Below are positions 1 through 8,184 of a DNA stretch of 36,236 nucleotides, one piece after another. How positions within the stretch are numbered: position 1 is the first letter of the stretch; each line of letters starts with the position of its first letter. Location: positions 1 through 36,236 of the forward strand of contig JAUSDC010000190.1 of the NCBI GenBank assembly GCA_030650845.1, given 5' to 3'. This DNA comes from Candidatus Methanoperedens sp. (GTDB lineage Archaea; Halobacteriota; Methanosarcinia; Methanosarcinales; Methanoperedenaceae). The notes under the pieces were generated by a model, which saw only the letters and a program-made list of their open reading frames with translations, was not told the origin of the DNA and did no database searches. The position numbers and the translations under genes are program-made.

Positions 1-31
1 GTCTAAGATTTCGCAGTAGAAATAGTTTTAC

Positions 32-65
32 ATGATATAGTATGTACCTATACATATTATATCAT
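32..65. repeat. 15-bp inverted repeat downstream of argJ
   Basis: Arms at 32-46 and 51-65 match at 14 of 15 positions around a 4-base loop (ccta). The sequence is AT-rich and lies about 100 bases past the argJ stop. It could be a 3' hairpin or a dyad binding site for a gene beyond the window edge. No U-run follows it in the argJ direction, so a terminator role is not established. I see no gene in 1-167. Confidence 0.5.
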
Positions 66-167
66 TTTGCCAAAAAACAATATCTGTAGATGGTACTATC
101 AAATTTTGATGGTGTTTTCCAACTCCATTCCGATGCTATAGCTGTATGCTGTTCCTTATCTTCAATT

Positions 168-1343
168 TCAAGTCGTATACATAGCATTGATCTTGACATA
201 ATCGTATGTCAGGTCACATCCCCATGCTGTTGCGCTATTTTCACCAAGACCAAGATCTACCTCGATGAGGATCTCCCTGCTATCCATGATGCTCTTTAGC
301 TCGTCAAGTTTTCCTTCGACTATCACACCGGAATCAACAAGAACAGCCTCTTTATTATTACCAGAGAACTTGAGCGAGATCCTGTCCTGGTCAACCTCGG
401 CGCCTGAATATCCTGCTGCTGCGACCACCCTTCCCCAATTAGGATCTTTTCCATATATGGCGGTCTTAACAAGAGGCGAGCGAACGATTGTCTTGGCAGC
501 CGCCTTTGCATCAGCCTCTGTTCTTGCGCCGCTCACCCGTGCCTCTATGAGCCTTGTCGCTCCTTCTCCGTCTTTAGCGATCAATTTTGCAAGACTTATG
601 CACACATGATCAAGCCCTTCCTGGAAGGTTTTTTCATCGCATTCACGGTAGCCTGTGGCTGTAAGGAGCGCCATGTCATTGGTGCTAGTGTCGCCGTCCA
701 CCACTACCATATTGAAGCTTTTATCAACCGCTTTTTTCAAACAGACATCAAGTGCCTTCTTTGACAAACATGCATCTGTAAATAGAAATGCAAGCATTGT
801 TCCCATATTCGGTTCGATCATACCTGAGCCTTTGGCTATGCCTGCTATTCGAACCCCGTTCTTGAGTTCTACAGCAACTTCTTTCATTGTGGTATCAGTT
901 GTCATGATCGCACGGGCGCATGCAATTGATGCCTCTTTTGAACTTGAAATGTGATCGTAGACCTCATCAAGATGTCCTTCAAGCCACATTCTATCCAGAT
1001 ACCTTCCGATAACACCGGTTGATGCAACACCGATCTCATCAGGGGAACATTTGAGTTTTGTTGCCAGGAGGCCTGCCATCCATTTTGCATCCTGGATGCC
1101 CTTCTCGCCCGTGAACGCATTGGCGCATCCGCTGTTGGCAATGATGGCTTTCAATTCACCTTTTGACAGTGCTTCCCGGGTGATAATAAGAGGAGCGGCT
1201 ATGACTTTGTTTCGCGTGAAAACACCGGATGAAGAAAGTTGCTTTGCATCAGCTACCATTATGGCAATGCCATTCTTTCCCTGCTTGATGCCGTTCGCTT
1301 TGATCCCTTTTACAGCGCAGATGCCGCCTTCAATGTTTTTCAT
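168..1343 (-). CDS. argJ: Glutamate N-acetyltransferase / ornithine acetyltransferase ArgJ
   Basis: ArgJ transfers acetyl from N-acetylornithine to glutamate, closing the cyclic arginine pathway. The 391-residue length is normal for the family. Visible hallmarks are the GVASTGVIG oxyanion-hole segment (about 105-113), the MTTDTTMKE segment (about 147-155) and KGSGMIEPNMGTML, in which T182 is the self-cleavage nucleophile. The residue before it is Gly181, where Ala is common; Gly should still permit self-processing. The C-terminus (DLTYDYVKINAMYTT) is complete. It is the last gene of an argC-CBS-argJ minus-strand operon, 31 bases after the CBS gene. Whether it is bifunctional (also using acetyl-CoA) cannot be read from sequence. 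Confidence 0.96.
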   Translation of the reverse strand: MKNIEGGICAVKGIKANGIKQGKNGIAIMVADAKQLSSSGVFTRNKVIAAPLIITREALSKGELKAIIANSGCANAFTGEKGIQDAKWMAGLLATKLKCSPDEIGVASTGVIGRYLDRMWLEGHLDEVYDHISSSKEASIACARAIMTTDTTMKEVAVELKNGVRIAGIAKGSGMIEPNMGTMLAFLFTDACLSKKALDVCLKKAVDKSFNMVVVDGDTSTNDMALLTATGYRECDEKTFQEGLDHVCISLAKLIAKDGEGATRLIEARVSGARTEADAKAAAKTIVRSPLVKTAIYGKDPNWGRVVAAAGYSGAEVDQDRISLKFSGNNKEAVLVDSGVIVEGKLDELKSIMDSREILIEVDLGLGENSATAWGCDLTYDYVKINAMYTT

Positions 1344-1374
1344 AAACGAATATTCATGGAAAATTATTTCGGTT

Positions 1375-1848
1375 CTATTCCTGTTCTTTTGATAAGCTCC
1401 TGATTATATCGCTTCTCACAAGTATTCCGACCAGTTTTCCTTTTTCAATAACAGGAAGCCTGTTTACCCTGTGTTTGACCATCATTTCAGATGCATCCTC
1501 TAAAGTAGAATCTGGTGATATTGAATAAATTTTCTTTTTCATGATATCACGGACTGGCTTCATATGCATGTCCTCAAGGCCTTTTTTGAATTCTTCAAAC
1601 CGTATTACGCTCCTTATTGGCATTTCGATTATCTCAAATGGGCTTGGAAGTATCATATCATCTGAGATCTCAGGCGTCTTGAATAATTTTAACAGATCTG
1701 TTTCTGAGACCATTCCCACCACTTTTTCATTTTCGATCACAGGCATGCCGCTTATGTGTTTATTCTTGAACAGATCCACGATTATGCTTACAGGGTCATC
1801 TGGCTTGCATGTAATTACATCAATATTCATTGCATCTTTTACTTTCAT
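1375..1848 (-). CDS. Two-CBS-domain protein in the arginine operon
   Basis: A protein of about 157 residues made only of two CBS domains (one Bateman module): the first begins near VKDAMNIDVITCKPDDPV, the second near VRDIMKKKIYSISPDSTL. Such modules bind adenosine nucleotides or SAM and act as energy or metabolite sensors, alone or on a partner. Two starts compete. An ATG at 1860 overlaps the argC stop as ATGA; the ATG at 1848, chosen here, has a GAGGG ribosome site 5 bases upstream. Either way translation is coupled to argC. Its position between argC and argJ suggests a regulatory tie to arginine synthesis, which is inference. Confidence 0.85.
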   Translation of the reverse strand: MKVKDAMNIDVITCKPDDPVSIIVDLFKNKHISGMPVIENEKVVGMVSETDLLKLFKTPEISDDMILPSPFEIIEMPIRSVIRFEEFKKGLEDMHMKPVRDIMKKKIYSISPDSTLEDASEMMVKHRVNRLPVIEKGKLVGILVRSDIIRSLSKEQE

Positions 1849-1856
1849 ATAGTCCC

Positions 1857-2867
1857 TCATGGAGCTATCGCAGGTATCCACAGACCTTTCGTTTCTTTTG
1901 ACCCGAACATAAGGTTCATGTTCTGTATTGCCTGGCCGGACGCTCCTTTAACAAGATTGTCTATTGCAGATATTATAACTATCCGGTCACTACCCTGTTC
2001 AATTTCAAAACCAATATCACAGAAATTTGAACCGCGTACGCCGCTAAGCGTTGGTATTCCTTTAATCAGCCGAATGAATGGACTGTTTTTATAAAAATTA
2101 GTATAAATATCTGTTAATTCATTCATATCAATATCTTTTTTAACGAAAATATGCGCAGTAGTCAGTATCCCGCGCACTGAAGATATCACATGGGGGGTAA
2201 AGCTGATTTTTTTTAGCTTCCCATCCAGACGCGTAAGTTCCTGCACGATTTCAGCGCGGTGGCGGTGATTTGTAAGTTTGTATGCCTGGATATTCTCAGC
2301 CATGTTGGGATAATGGGATACTATGGATGGCTCTGCGCCTGCACCTGATACACCGCTTTTGGAATCAAAGACCGCGCGATCGATGAGCCCGGCATCAGCC
2401 AGAGGTGCTGCTGCCAGTGATGCTCCTGTGGGGTAGCATCCCGGGTTTGCGATGAATGTCTGTTTTGAAACCTCGGGATGAAGTTCCGGGATCCCATAAA
2501 TCGCTTCCCTCGGGTCAGTGTGTTTGATGTTATACACTTTTTCAAAAACTTCGGTCTTTAACCTGTAATCTGCACTCAGGTCTATTACTTTCACACCCTC
2601 TTCAAGAAGTGCTGGAACGACCTGCATAGCAGTGCCATGCGGGACTGCAGTGAACACTATATCAGAGCGGGATGCCACTTCTTTCATGCTCAGGTCTTCA
2701 AATTCAATGTCGTAAATTTTTCGAAGATGGGTATGGGTATCGCTTACTTTCTGACCTTTCCTGCTACGCGACGTAACTGCGGCAACATTTGCTTCAGGAT
2801 GTCCTGCAAGCAGGCGCAGCAGTTCACCGCCTGTGTATCCGGAACCGCCTATAATTCCAATGTTCAT
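1857..2867 (-). CDS. argC: N-acetyl-gamma-glutamyl-phosphate reductase ArgC
   Basis: NADPH-dependent reductase forming N-acetylglutamate semialdehyde, the third step of arginine synthesis. The N-terminal Rossmann motif GGSGYTGGELLRLL (about 7-20) and the catalytic-Cys segment NPGCYPTGA (Cys144) are intact, as are SKSGVSGAG and the HRHRAEI segment. The length of 336 residues is normal. It is the first gene of argC-CBS-argJ; its stop codon overlaps a possible start of the CBS gene. It diverges from the gene at 2976, so both promoters lie in 2868-2975. Confidence 0.97.
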   Translation of the reverse strand: MNIGIIGGSGYTGGELLRLLAGHPEANVAAVTSRSRKGQKVSDTHTHLRKIYDIEFEDLSMKEVASRSDIVFTAVPHGTAMQVVPALLEEGVKVIDLSADYRLKTEVFEKVYNIKHTDPREAIYGIPELHPEVSKQTFIANPGCYPTGASLAAAPLADAGLIDRAVFDSKSGVSGAGAEPSIVSHYPNMAENIQAYKLTNHRHRAEIVQELTRLDGKLKKISFTPHVISSVRGILTTAHIFVKKDIDMNELTDIYTNFYKNSPFIRLIKGIPTLSGVRGSNFCDIGFEIEQGSDRIVIISAIDNLVKGASGQAIQNMNLMFGSKETKGLWIPAIAP

Positions 2868-2913
2868 ATTGCTATCTAAAGGGTGTTGCTAATAATGATA
2901 CTTTCGTTCCGAA

Positions 2914-2923
2914 AAATTTATAT
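2914..2923 (+). promoter_or_regulatory. TATA box for the gene at 2976
   Basis: An A-rich stretch followed by tttatat (2917-2923) fits an archaeal BRE/TATA element. A start about 25 bases downstream would give a leader of roughly 30 bases carrying the GGGAGG ribosome site at 2966-2971. Assigned by pattern only. Confidence 0.5.
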
Positions 2924-2975
2924 CCAATAATGGTTATGTATAGTTTTGTCAAAACCAAAAATGAAGGGAGGAAAT

Positions 2976-3416
2976 ATGACCACAAGCCTGAATTTCTTTA
3001 AACAATACCACAGTACGGTAATAAAAGCGCTCGGAGAGGATGCAAAAAAAGTGAATGCAAAAGTCGGTTCTATAATGGCTGATAACTGGGCGGATAAAGC
3101 AGGAAACATTAACAGCAATTCCGAATTCGCAAAAAGTTTTGAGAACTATCTGAAAAACCAGCTTGAATTTGCAGAATTTGTGAAAGTCAACTGCGATGAA
3201 AAGGACTATGTGCTTGATATCAAAGGATGTGCAATCTGCCACGGGAACGAATTACTGAGAAAAGAAGGTATAGCGACAGCATGTCCCATTGTTCAGGCAG
3301 CCAAGTATGCTGCAGTAAAAAAGCTTGGGAGAAATGTAATAACAAAGGGTGTGGACAAACCTGGCATTGTGGGTGAGTGTACTATAAGATTTGAACTTGA
3401 GCCATCAAGTTCATAA
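2976..3416 (+). CDS. Small Cys-containing archaeal protein, possibly V4R-like
   Basis: A 146-residue soluble protein. The start was chosen because GGGAGG lies 5 bases before ATG 2976; an in-frame ATG at 2961 lacks such a site. The N-terminal half is helical (FFKQYHSTVIKALGED). The C-terminal half has CAICHGNEL and a later ACPIVQAAKYAA, giving three Cys and a His that could bind a metal or cluster. CAICH also fits the heme c pattern CxxCH, but there is no signal peptide, so heme attachment is unlikely. The Cys arrangement recalls V4R-type domains; this is a weak resemblance. Its 3' end overlaps the convergent gene by 35 bases. Confidence 0.7.
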   Translation: MTTSLNFFKQYHSTVIKALGEDAKKVNAKVGSIMADNWADKAGNINSNSEFAKSFENYLKNQLEFAEFVKVNCDEKDYVLDIKGCAICHGNELLRKEGIATACPIVQAAKYAAVKKLGRNVITKGVDKPGIVGECTIRFELEPSSS

Positions 3417-4614
3417 CTCCAAGAGCCACGCCCTCCACTTCTATCCCGCCCTTACCCTTGGCGCCATCCCCTACAATGTAAAGATCGTTAACTGGCGTCA
3501 TGTTCCCTATATCATTTCCTGACGAAGCCCGGTTCACAGGCCACCCGCCTGAATATGATTGCACCATAAGCACTTCGTATTTCTTTTCAGGGAATAACAT
3601 CTTAAGGTCAGTAAGTCCGAGATTTATCTCATCTTCAATGTTGTCGGAAAGCACTGCCTGGTGTGACATCACAAGATGTTTTCCCTGCGGCGCAAGTGAT
3701 GGGTCAGCTTGCGTCACTTCATTGATCCCGTTGATCCTCTTTGCGTATGGGGTGAAATAAACCCCGCTGTGGCCTATTAGCGGTTCGCTGGCTCCAAGAC
3801 ATATCTTGATCCCTCTTGACGGCATGACACTGTTTATTCTCTTAAGATACTCATCATCCAGGCATTTGTACATCCTGGCTGTCTCCTGATGTCCTATGTC
3901 ACTGATAACAAGGTCGGAATCAACAGTTTTCCCGTTCACCTTTACACCTTTTGCCCTGTTGCCTTCAATAATTATCTTATCAACACATGAACAGGTGTGT
4001 ATGTTTCCACCTCCCGATCTTATTACATCTGCAAGCGCGTAAGTCACAGCGCCGCAGCCGCCCCGGGGAATCCCTGAGCCCTTATAGTGGTACATATTGT
4101 CTATTATTTCAAGCATCTCCCTGGCAGGGACGTCCTTTGCCTTGAGGCTCAATGACCAGCCGCAGAAGGAATCAGCAAGCTTAAGCAGGAATTCATCGTC
4201 AAAGTATTTCAGTACCCAGTCCCTGAATGATATATCTCTTTTAGGTTTAAATTTAAGCGAGTATGCAAGTATCGTTCCGAGCTTGACCCTTTTTGTGATC
4301 GAAAGCTCATTCCTGAAATCATGGAATTCAATATTTTCCCCATCTTCTTTCCTTATTATCGCCATTGGATCTGAATCGATAATATTTACCTTCGCGCCAA
4401 CCTCACGCAGCAATTGTGCAAGCGGTCCCCTCGACCCATGGGGTATCATATGAAGCGCGCCAGTGCTGAGTTTAAAACCTTTGTAATCAAGATTTGCGAA
4501 CCTGCCGCCGATGAACGGTAGGCGCTCGAATACTTCGACAGCGTGTCCTGCTTTTGAAAGTTTCGCTCCTGCAAGAAGCCCGCCAAGACCTGCCCCGATA
4601 ATAACGGCTTTCAT
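3382..4614 (-). CDS. Phytoene dehydrogenase-like FAD-dependent oxidoreductase
   Basis: 410 residues beginning MKAVIIGAGLGGLLAG, a dinucleotide-binding Rossmann motif, followed by an ERLPFIGGRF segment as in CrtI/amine-oxidase-family flavoproteins, and ending with a flavin-family C-terminal motif (LYIVGDGAKGKGGIEVEGVA). The start is fixed by GGAGGAG just before ATG 4614; longer forms read back into the ferredoxin gene. Its ATG overlaps the ferredoxin stop (ATGA), so the two are translationally coupled and the ferredoxin is the likely electron partner. The substrate may be an isoprenoid (carotenoid or lipid chain), by analogy with ferredoxin-linked geranylgeranyl reductases; it cannot be read from sequence. 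Confidence 0.88.
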   Translation of the reverse strand: MKAVIIGAGLGGLLAGAKLSKAGHAVEVFERLPFIGGRFANLDYKGFKLSTGALHMIPHGSRGPLAQLLREVGAKVNIIDSDPMAIIRKEDGENIEFHDFRNELSITKRVKLGTILAYSLKFKPKRDISFRDWVLKYFDDEFLLKLADSFCGWSLSLKAKDVPAREMLEIIDNMYHYKGSGIPRGGCGAVTYALADVIRSGGGNIHTCSCVDKIIIEGNRAKGVKVNGKTVDSDLVISDIGHQETARMYKCLDDEYLKRINSVMPSRGIKICLGASEPLIGHSGVYFTPYAKRINGINEVTQADPSLAPQGKHLVMSHQAVLSDNIEDEINLGLTDLKMLFPEKKYEVLMVQSYSGGWPVNRASSGNDIGNMTPVNDLYIVGDGAKGKGGIEVEGVALGVMNLMAQVQIL

Positions 4615-4772
4615 ATCTCCTCCGAAATGGCACATGTGGGACAATAGTCCACGCAGATGCCGCACTCCACACATTTCTCATTCATGGATGCTCGCCCGAA
4701 CACAACTATTGCATCGTAAGGACAGTATGCAGCACACTGACCGCAGCCGACGCAATTTTGACTTACGATCAT
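4611..4772 (-). CDS. 53-residue 2[4Fe-4S] ferredoxin
   Basis: A short gene starting MIVSQNCVGCGQCAAYCP and containing a second cluster motif CVECGICVDYCP. Two CxxCxxCxxxC sets would hold two [4Fe-4S] clusters, as in clostridial-type ferredoxins. All eight cluster cysteines are present; a ninth (C47) follows the second motif. The stop codon overlaps the ATG of the flavoprotein at 4614 (ATGA), strong evidence that this is a real coupled gene. The start at 4772 is the first in-frame ATG. Upstream lies a 110-base leader with unusual repeats and a TATA box at 4897-4905. Confidence 0.93.
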   Translation of the reverse strand: MIVSQNCVGCGQCAAYCPYDAIVVFGRASMNEKCVECGICVDYCPTCAISEEI

Positions 4773-4820
4773 TGTCTCGCATCCACCGCCTTTTTCATAA
4801 ATGAACTTGATAAAAACACC

Positions 4821-4884
4821 GAACTGAAACGAACTGAAACGAACTCCGGGAGAGCGAGTTCGTAAGGAGTTCGTACGAGTTCGT
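4821..4884. repeat. Direct and inverted GAACT repeats in the ferredoxin leader
   Basis: GAACTGAAAC occurs twice in tandem (4821-4840) and is followed by a third GAACT. GAGTTCGT occurs three times (4856-4863, 4867-4874, 4877-4884). ACGAACTCC (4839-4847) and GGAGTTCGT (4866-4874) are perfect 9-bp inverted partners. On the minus strand this falls between the TATA box and the ferredoxin start, so it would lie in the transcribed leader. Confidence 0.75.
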
Positions 4885-4896
4885 TGTTAATTTTTT

Positions 4897-4905
4897 TTTT
4901 ATAAA
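4897..4905 (-). promoter_or_regulatory. TATA box for the ferredoxin-flavoprotein operon
   Basis: The minus strand reads GGTTTATAAAAAAAAAA here, a strong archaeal TATA element. It sits about 125 bases before the ferredoxin ATG, implying a leader of about 100 bases that contains the GAACT/GAGTTC repeats. The same T-run on the plus strand is not near the end of any plus-strand gene, so it is not read as a terminator. Confidence 0.6.
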
Positions 4906-4915
4906 CCTCAGATAC

Positions 4916-4957
4916 ACACGGATCTGTGAAAATCCGTGTAATCTGTGTCATCCGTGT
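4916..4957. repeat. ATCCGTGT intergenic repeat with hairpin
   Basis: ACACGGAT (4916-4923) and ATCCGTGT (4932-4939) are perfect 8-bp inverted partners around an 8-base loop. A further ATCCGTGTT follows near 4949-4957. Tandem phrases of this kind recur as dispersed intergenic repeats in many prokaryotic genomes. It lies 18 bases past the end of the DHH gene and may also act as its 3' hairpin. Confidence 0.6.
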
Positions 4958-4974
4958 TCTATGGTGTAATGGAT

Positions 4975-7086
4975 TCATTGCACTCCAGCCGCTCCTATCT
5001 TCTCAGCCAGTTTTGCCAGCACTTCTTTTCTCATGCCCTCCACGAACTTGATGCTCCCCACCACGAGATGCCCGCCTCCGCTCACACCAGCTCCCTTTAT
5101 TTCGTTATGCAGTTCCTTTACTATCTGCGGAATGTTCATCTTCACACCCCTTGAGCGAAGCACCGCAAAATCGGGACCATATCCAATAGTGACAACTGGC
5201 TGACCTTCGTATTTCTTGCACAGGAGGTCGTGTATCTCCCCGCTTGTTTTGCCTGGAGGGGGGAATGTGAATTTGTGGGCGAAATTTTCCACATCTATCA
5301 CGTTCATTAAAGTCCCATTAGGCAGTTTCTGCGATTTTACGTTGGGCATAGATGCATTTAGCTGATCTGTAATTGCAGCGTTAGCCTGCTCGCACAATAA
5401 TGTTACGATCTGCTTGTGCCTGACATTTGAGCCAAGATTAAGTATGTCGTTCATCATCCCGCGCCCATCATTGAACCTCTGCCAGAATGCTTCGTAATCA
5501 ACAGCAAGAGCCATGTTCTTCAGGTCTTCAAGTTGATATTTATCCGCAACAAGCATCTTATAGAACCCGGCTTCAGGCGCTGCTGACCTGTCCCCGACAG
5601 CCGAAACAGCAGGGAGATGCTTTATCTCTTCCGTAATATCCGGATTTATCATGCGTGCGATCTCTGTCCCGATCATGCCTGTGGTTATCCCGAAGTCTCC
5701 GCCTGCGTATGCAGGGTTCACATGCTCAAGCACCATCTGGTCTATCGTCCCGTCAGGATGATGATGGTCAATGACCATGATGTCAATACCGTAAATTTTC
5801 GCCTGTTTCATGGCTGGCATATCCTCTTCTGTAGCGCCATTGTCCATCAGTACCACAAGCGGCATCCTCTGTGCAAAGCGTTCCTGGTCTTCCAGCGCAA
5901 AGTTGATGTCTTTTGTCACGTCCTCGATCTCATAGAACGGCGCTTTGGATGGCGCGCGCCTGTAGAAATGCCGGTCAGCTTCAGAGCCACCGACTTCTCG
6001 AATAAGAGGAATTAGGGCGCGCTCTATTGCTATGGCAGATGTGATGCCGTCAGCATCTGCATGATGTCTTATTATAATAGGTCTGGACTTGAAAACAGCT
6101 TTTCGTATGAGCTTTGCAGCATTACGCATCTTTGGTCTCATTTTTTCCAGCACCTCGCTCTTTATCAGGAACTGGATATCGTGGGGTTCTGAGCGAACAT
6201 CTATCGCCTTTTCGATCTGTTCCTTGATCCCGGTCGCGTCGCCTCCCCATAGCTGCTTCATGGCGCGGATCTCCACCTGCATGGAGCCGTTTCTCATTGC
6301 AGGCTCACCTATGATCTTCACAATGGTTTCTGATTTTATTTCAGGATAGGCGCGCTCGCCTGCTTTTTCGAATGCAGCGCACTGCACAGTGCCGTCCTCG
6401 TCTGATATCGTGAAAATGGTTGGCCCGCCTGTCTGCTTTATCTGGATAACCTCACCTGAGATATGAGAAAGTTTTCCTATGTATTTTGGCAGTTCCGTGG
6501 TCTTTCTGCGGGGAAGCTGTTTTTCGACTTCAACTACCTGGATATCCTTCAGGCTCCTGGGCAGCAATTCAATGTTCCCGTTAGGAGCAATGTTCTTTAT
6601 TTCAACGTATATTTTATCTCCGATCTCTGGTGAAATATTGATATTGCTTGCATGTATGAGACCCCGAAGCTGTGGATTGATATCAACGAACACGCCGAAG
6701 TTGGCATGCCCCTGCACCCTCCCTTCATATATCTTACCTACCTCAAGCTCGCGAGTATCGCACTCTGCACTAAGAACGTTCACAATTGGCTTTTTTGTGC
6801 ATTCTTCGCAGAATTCTCCTTTTATGATGGGCTTCGCACACACATTGCAGGTAAAGAACTTTCCTCTGCCTTCGCAGGCCTTGCACTGTTCGGTTACGGA
6901 GATATTTCCTGTGCCGCCGCATTTCGGGCATTTCATGCCTCCGCTCATGAGCTTGCCGATGTCTTTTTCAGAAATTTGATCAAGGCTTATGGTCTTTGGT
7001 TTTCCAGAGCCTTTGCAGTCAGGGCATTCCTTCTGGCTGAGTATAATAGAGCCTGTTCCTTTACAGGCAGAGCATTCTGTGGTCAT
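4975..7086 (-). CDS. Archaeal RecJ-like DHH phosphoesterase with DnaJ-type zinc finger and S1 domain
   Basis: 703 residues. Order: a DnaJ-like cysteine-rich zinc finger with repeated CxxCxG motifs (about 5-97), an S1 RNA-binding domain (about 113-180), an OB-fold nucleic-acid domain (about 205-285), the DHH catalytic domain with HHADADG (341-347), DNG (415-417) and DHHHPDG (from 440), and a C-terminal DHHA1 domain with GGGHLVVGSIKF. All DHH metal ligands are visible, so it should be an active phosphoesterase or exonuclease. The architecture matches the archaea-specific RecJ-like family; the zinc finger and S1 domain suggest that RNA or single-stranded DNA is handled. It is apparently transcribed alone. 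Confidence 0.92.
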   Translation of the reverse strand: MTTECSACKGTGSIILSQKECPDCKGSGKPKTISLDQISEKDIGKLMSGGMKCPKCGGTGNISVTEQCKACEGRGKFFTCNVCAKPIIKGEFCEECTKKPIVNVLSAECDTRELEVGKIYEGRVQGHANFGVFVDINPQLRGLIHASNINISPEIGDKIYVEIKNIAPNGNIELLPRSLKDIQVVEVEKQLPRRKTTELPKYIGKLSHISGEVIQIKQTGGPTIFTISDEDGTVQCAAFEKAGERAYPEIKSETIVKIIGEPAMRNGSMQVEIRAMKQLWGGDATGIKEQIEKAIDVRSEPHDIQFLIKSEVLEKMRPKMRNAAKLIRKAVFKSRPIIIRHHADADGITSAIAIERALIPLIREVGGSEADRHFYRRAPSKAPFYEIEDVTKDINFALEDQERFAQRMPLVVLMDNGATEEDMPAMKQAKIYGIDIMVIDHHHPDGTIDQMVLEHVNPAYAGGDFGITTGMIGTEIARMINPDITEEIKHLPAVSAVGDRSAAPEAGFYKMLVADKYQLEDLKNMALAVDYEAFWQRFNDGRGMMNDILNLGSNVRHKQIVTLLCEQANAAITDQLNASMPNVKSQKLPNGTLMNVIDVENFAHKFTFPPPGKTSGEIHDLLCKKYEGQPVVTIGYGPDFAVLRSRGVKMNIPQIVKELHNEIKGAGVSGGGHLVVGSIKFVEGMRKEVLAKLAEKIGAAGVQ

Positions 7087-7207
7087 AGATTTTATTGATA
7101 GATGCGGTGATTGCTAAAATAAGTTACGCGGGTGACTTTTCTCTTTTTATGCTCCCGTATCTCTTGCCAGGTTAACTTTCTGTCAGGACGGATCATATAC
7201 TATTTAA

Positions 7208-8137
7208 TTATCCCCATACCTTCAAAGACGCTATCCCCGACCTTACAGCCTCGGCAGACCTGTCCAGAGATTTCTTCTCATCAGCAGTAAGCTCGATCTC
7301 AATTATCTCTTCCACACCATTCCTTCCCAGCTTCACAGGCACCCCCAGATAAATATCCTTATTCCCGTACTCGCCGTCCAGATAAGCACACACAGGCATA
7401 ACCCGTTTCGTATCCTTCAACACTGCCTCAACCATGTTCGTAACAGCAGCAGAAGGCGCATAGAAGGCGCTCCCCGTCTTGAGAAGGTTCACAATTTCAG
7501 CACCGCCGTTAACAGTCCTTTCAACAAGGTGCTGGATAGTATCTTTTGACATCAACTCTGTTATAGGAACACCAGAGACCGTTGTAAAGCGCGGCAGAGG
7601 CACCATTGTGTCGCCATGCCCACCAAGCACCATCGCGCTGATATCCCGCACAGAGCAGCCCAGCTCCATCGCGATAAATGTCGCGAACCTGCCTGAATCA
7701 AGCACGCCGCTCATACCGAACACCCGCCGGGGCTCAAAACCCGTGGTCTTCAATGTGACATGCGTCATTATATCAAGAGGGTTCGTTACAGTGATGACTA
7801 CCGACTCGGGCGCATATTTCGCTATGTTCTGCGAAACCTCCCTGATGATCTTACCGTTTATCTTGAGCAGGTCTTCGCGTGTCATGCCTGGTTTTCGCGC
7901 TATCCCTGCAGTGACCACCACAACGTCAGAACCTTCGATATCCTTATAATCGTTCGTCCCTGTTACTTTTGAGTCATATCCACACAGGGGTCCTGCTTCT
8001 GCAAGGTCAAGGGCTTTACCCTGCGCCAGTCCTTCAACGATATCGGTCATGACGACATCGCCAAGTTCTGTTTCTGCTATCCTCTGCGCTGCTGTCGCTC
8101 CGACAGCACCTGCACCTATTATCGTGATCTTTGGCAT
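7208..8137 (-). CDS. mdh: NAD-dependent malate dehydrogenase
   Basis: 309 residues of the LDH-like malate dehydrogenase family, interconverting malate and oxaloacetate. The NAD-binding GAGAVG (8-13) is followed by Asp32 in MTDIVEG, which favours NAD over NADP. Malate-type substrate residues are Arg81 and Arg87 in ARKPGMTREDLL and Arg150; LDHs carry Gln in place of the first of these. The catalytic His174 is in GGHGDTMVP. It is preceded by its own TATA element (8167-8174), so it is probably independent of the kinase cluster upstream on the same strand. Confidence 0.96.
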   Translation of the reverse strand: MPKITIIGAGAVGATAAQRIAETELGDVVMTDIVEGLAQGKALDLAEAGPLCGYDSKVTGTNDYKDIEGSDVVVVTAGIARKPGMTREDLLKINGKIIREVSQNIAKYAPESVVITVTNPLDIMTHVTLKTTGFEPRRVFGMSGVLDSGRFATFIAMELGCSVRDISAMVLGGHGDTMVPLPRFTTVSGVPITELMSKDTIQHLVERTVNGGAEIVNLLKTGSAFYAPSAAVTNMVEAVLKDTKRVMPVCAYLDGEYGNKDIYLGVPVKLGRNGVEEIIEIELTADEKKSLDRSAEAVRSGIASLKVWG

Positions 8138-8166
8138 GTTTTCGATAAAGGCTTCAAAAGAAGATA

Positions 8167-8174
8167 ATATTTAT
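8167..8174 (-). promoter_or_regulatory. TATA box for mdh
   Basis: The minus strand reads GCATAAATATTATC, centred about 33 bases upstream of the mdh ATG. With the usual spacing, the transcript would begin within a few bases of the ATG, so it may be nearly leaderless. Assigned by pattern. Confidence 0.5.
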
Positions 8175-8184
8175 GCTCTAAATT

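Noticed and set aside
3220-3245. CAICH in the small Cys protein as a heme c site
   Set aside because: The protein has no signal peptide, and c-type heme is attached outside the cytoplasmic membrane.
4891-4900. T10 run as a plus-strand terminator
   Set aside because: No plus-strand gene ends upstream; on the minus strand it forms the TATA element of the ferredoxin operon.
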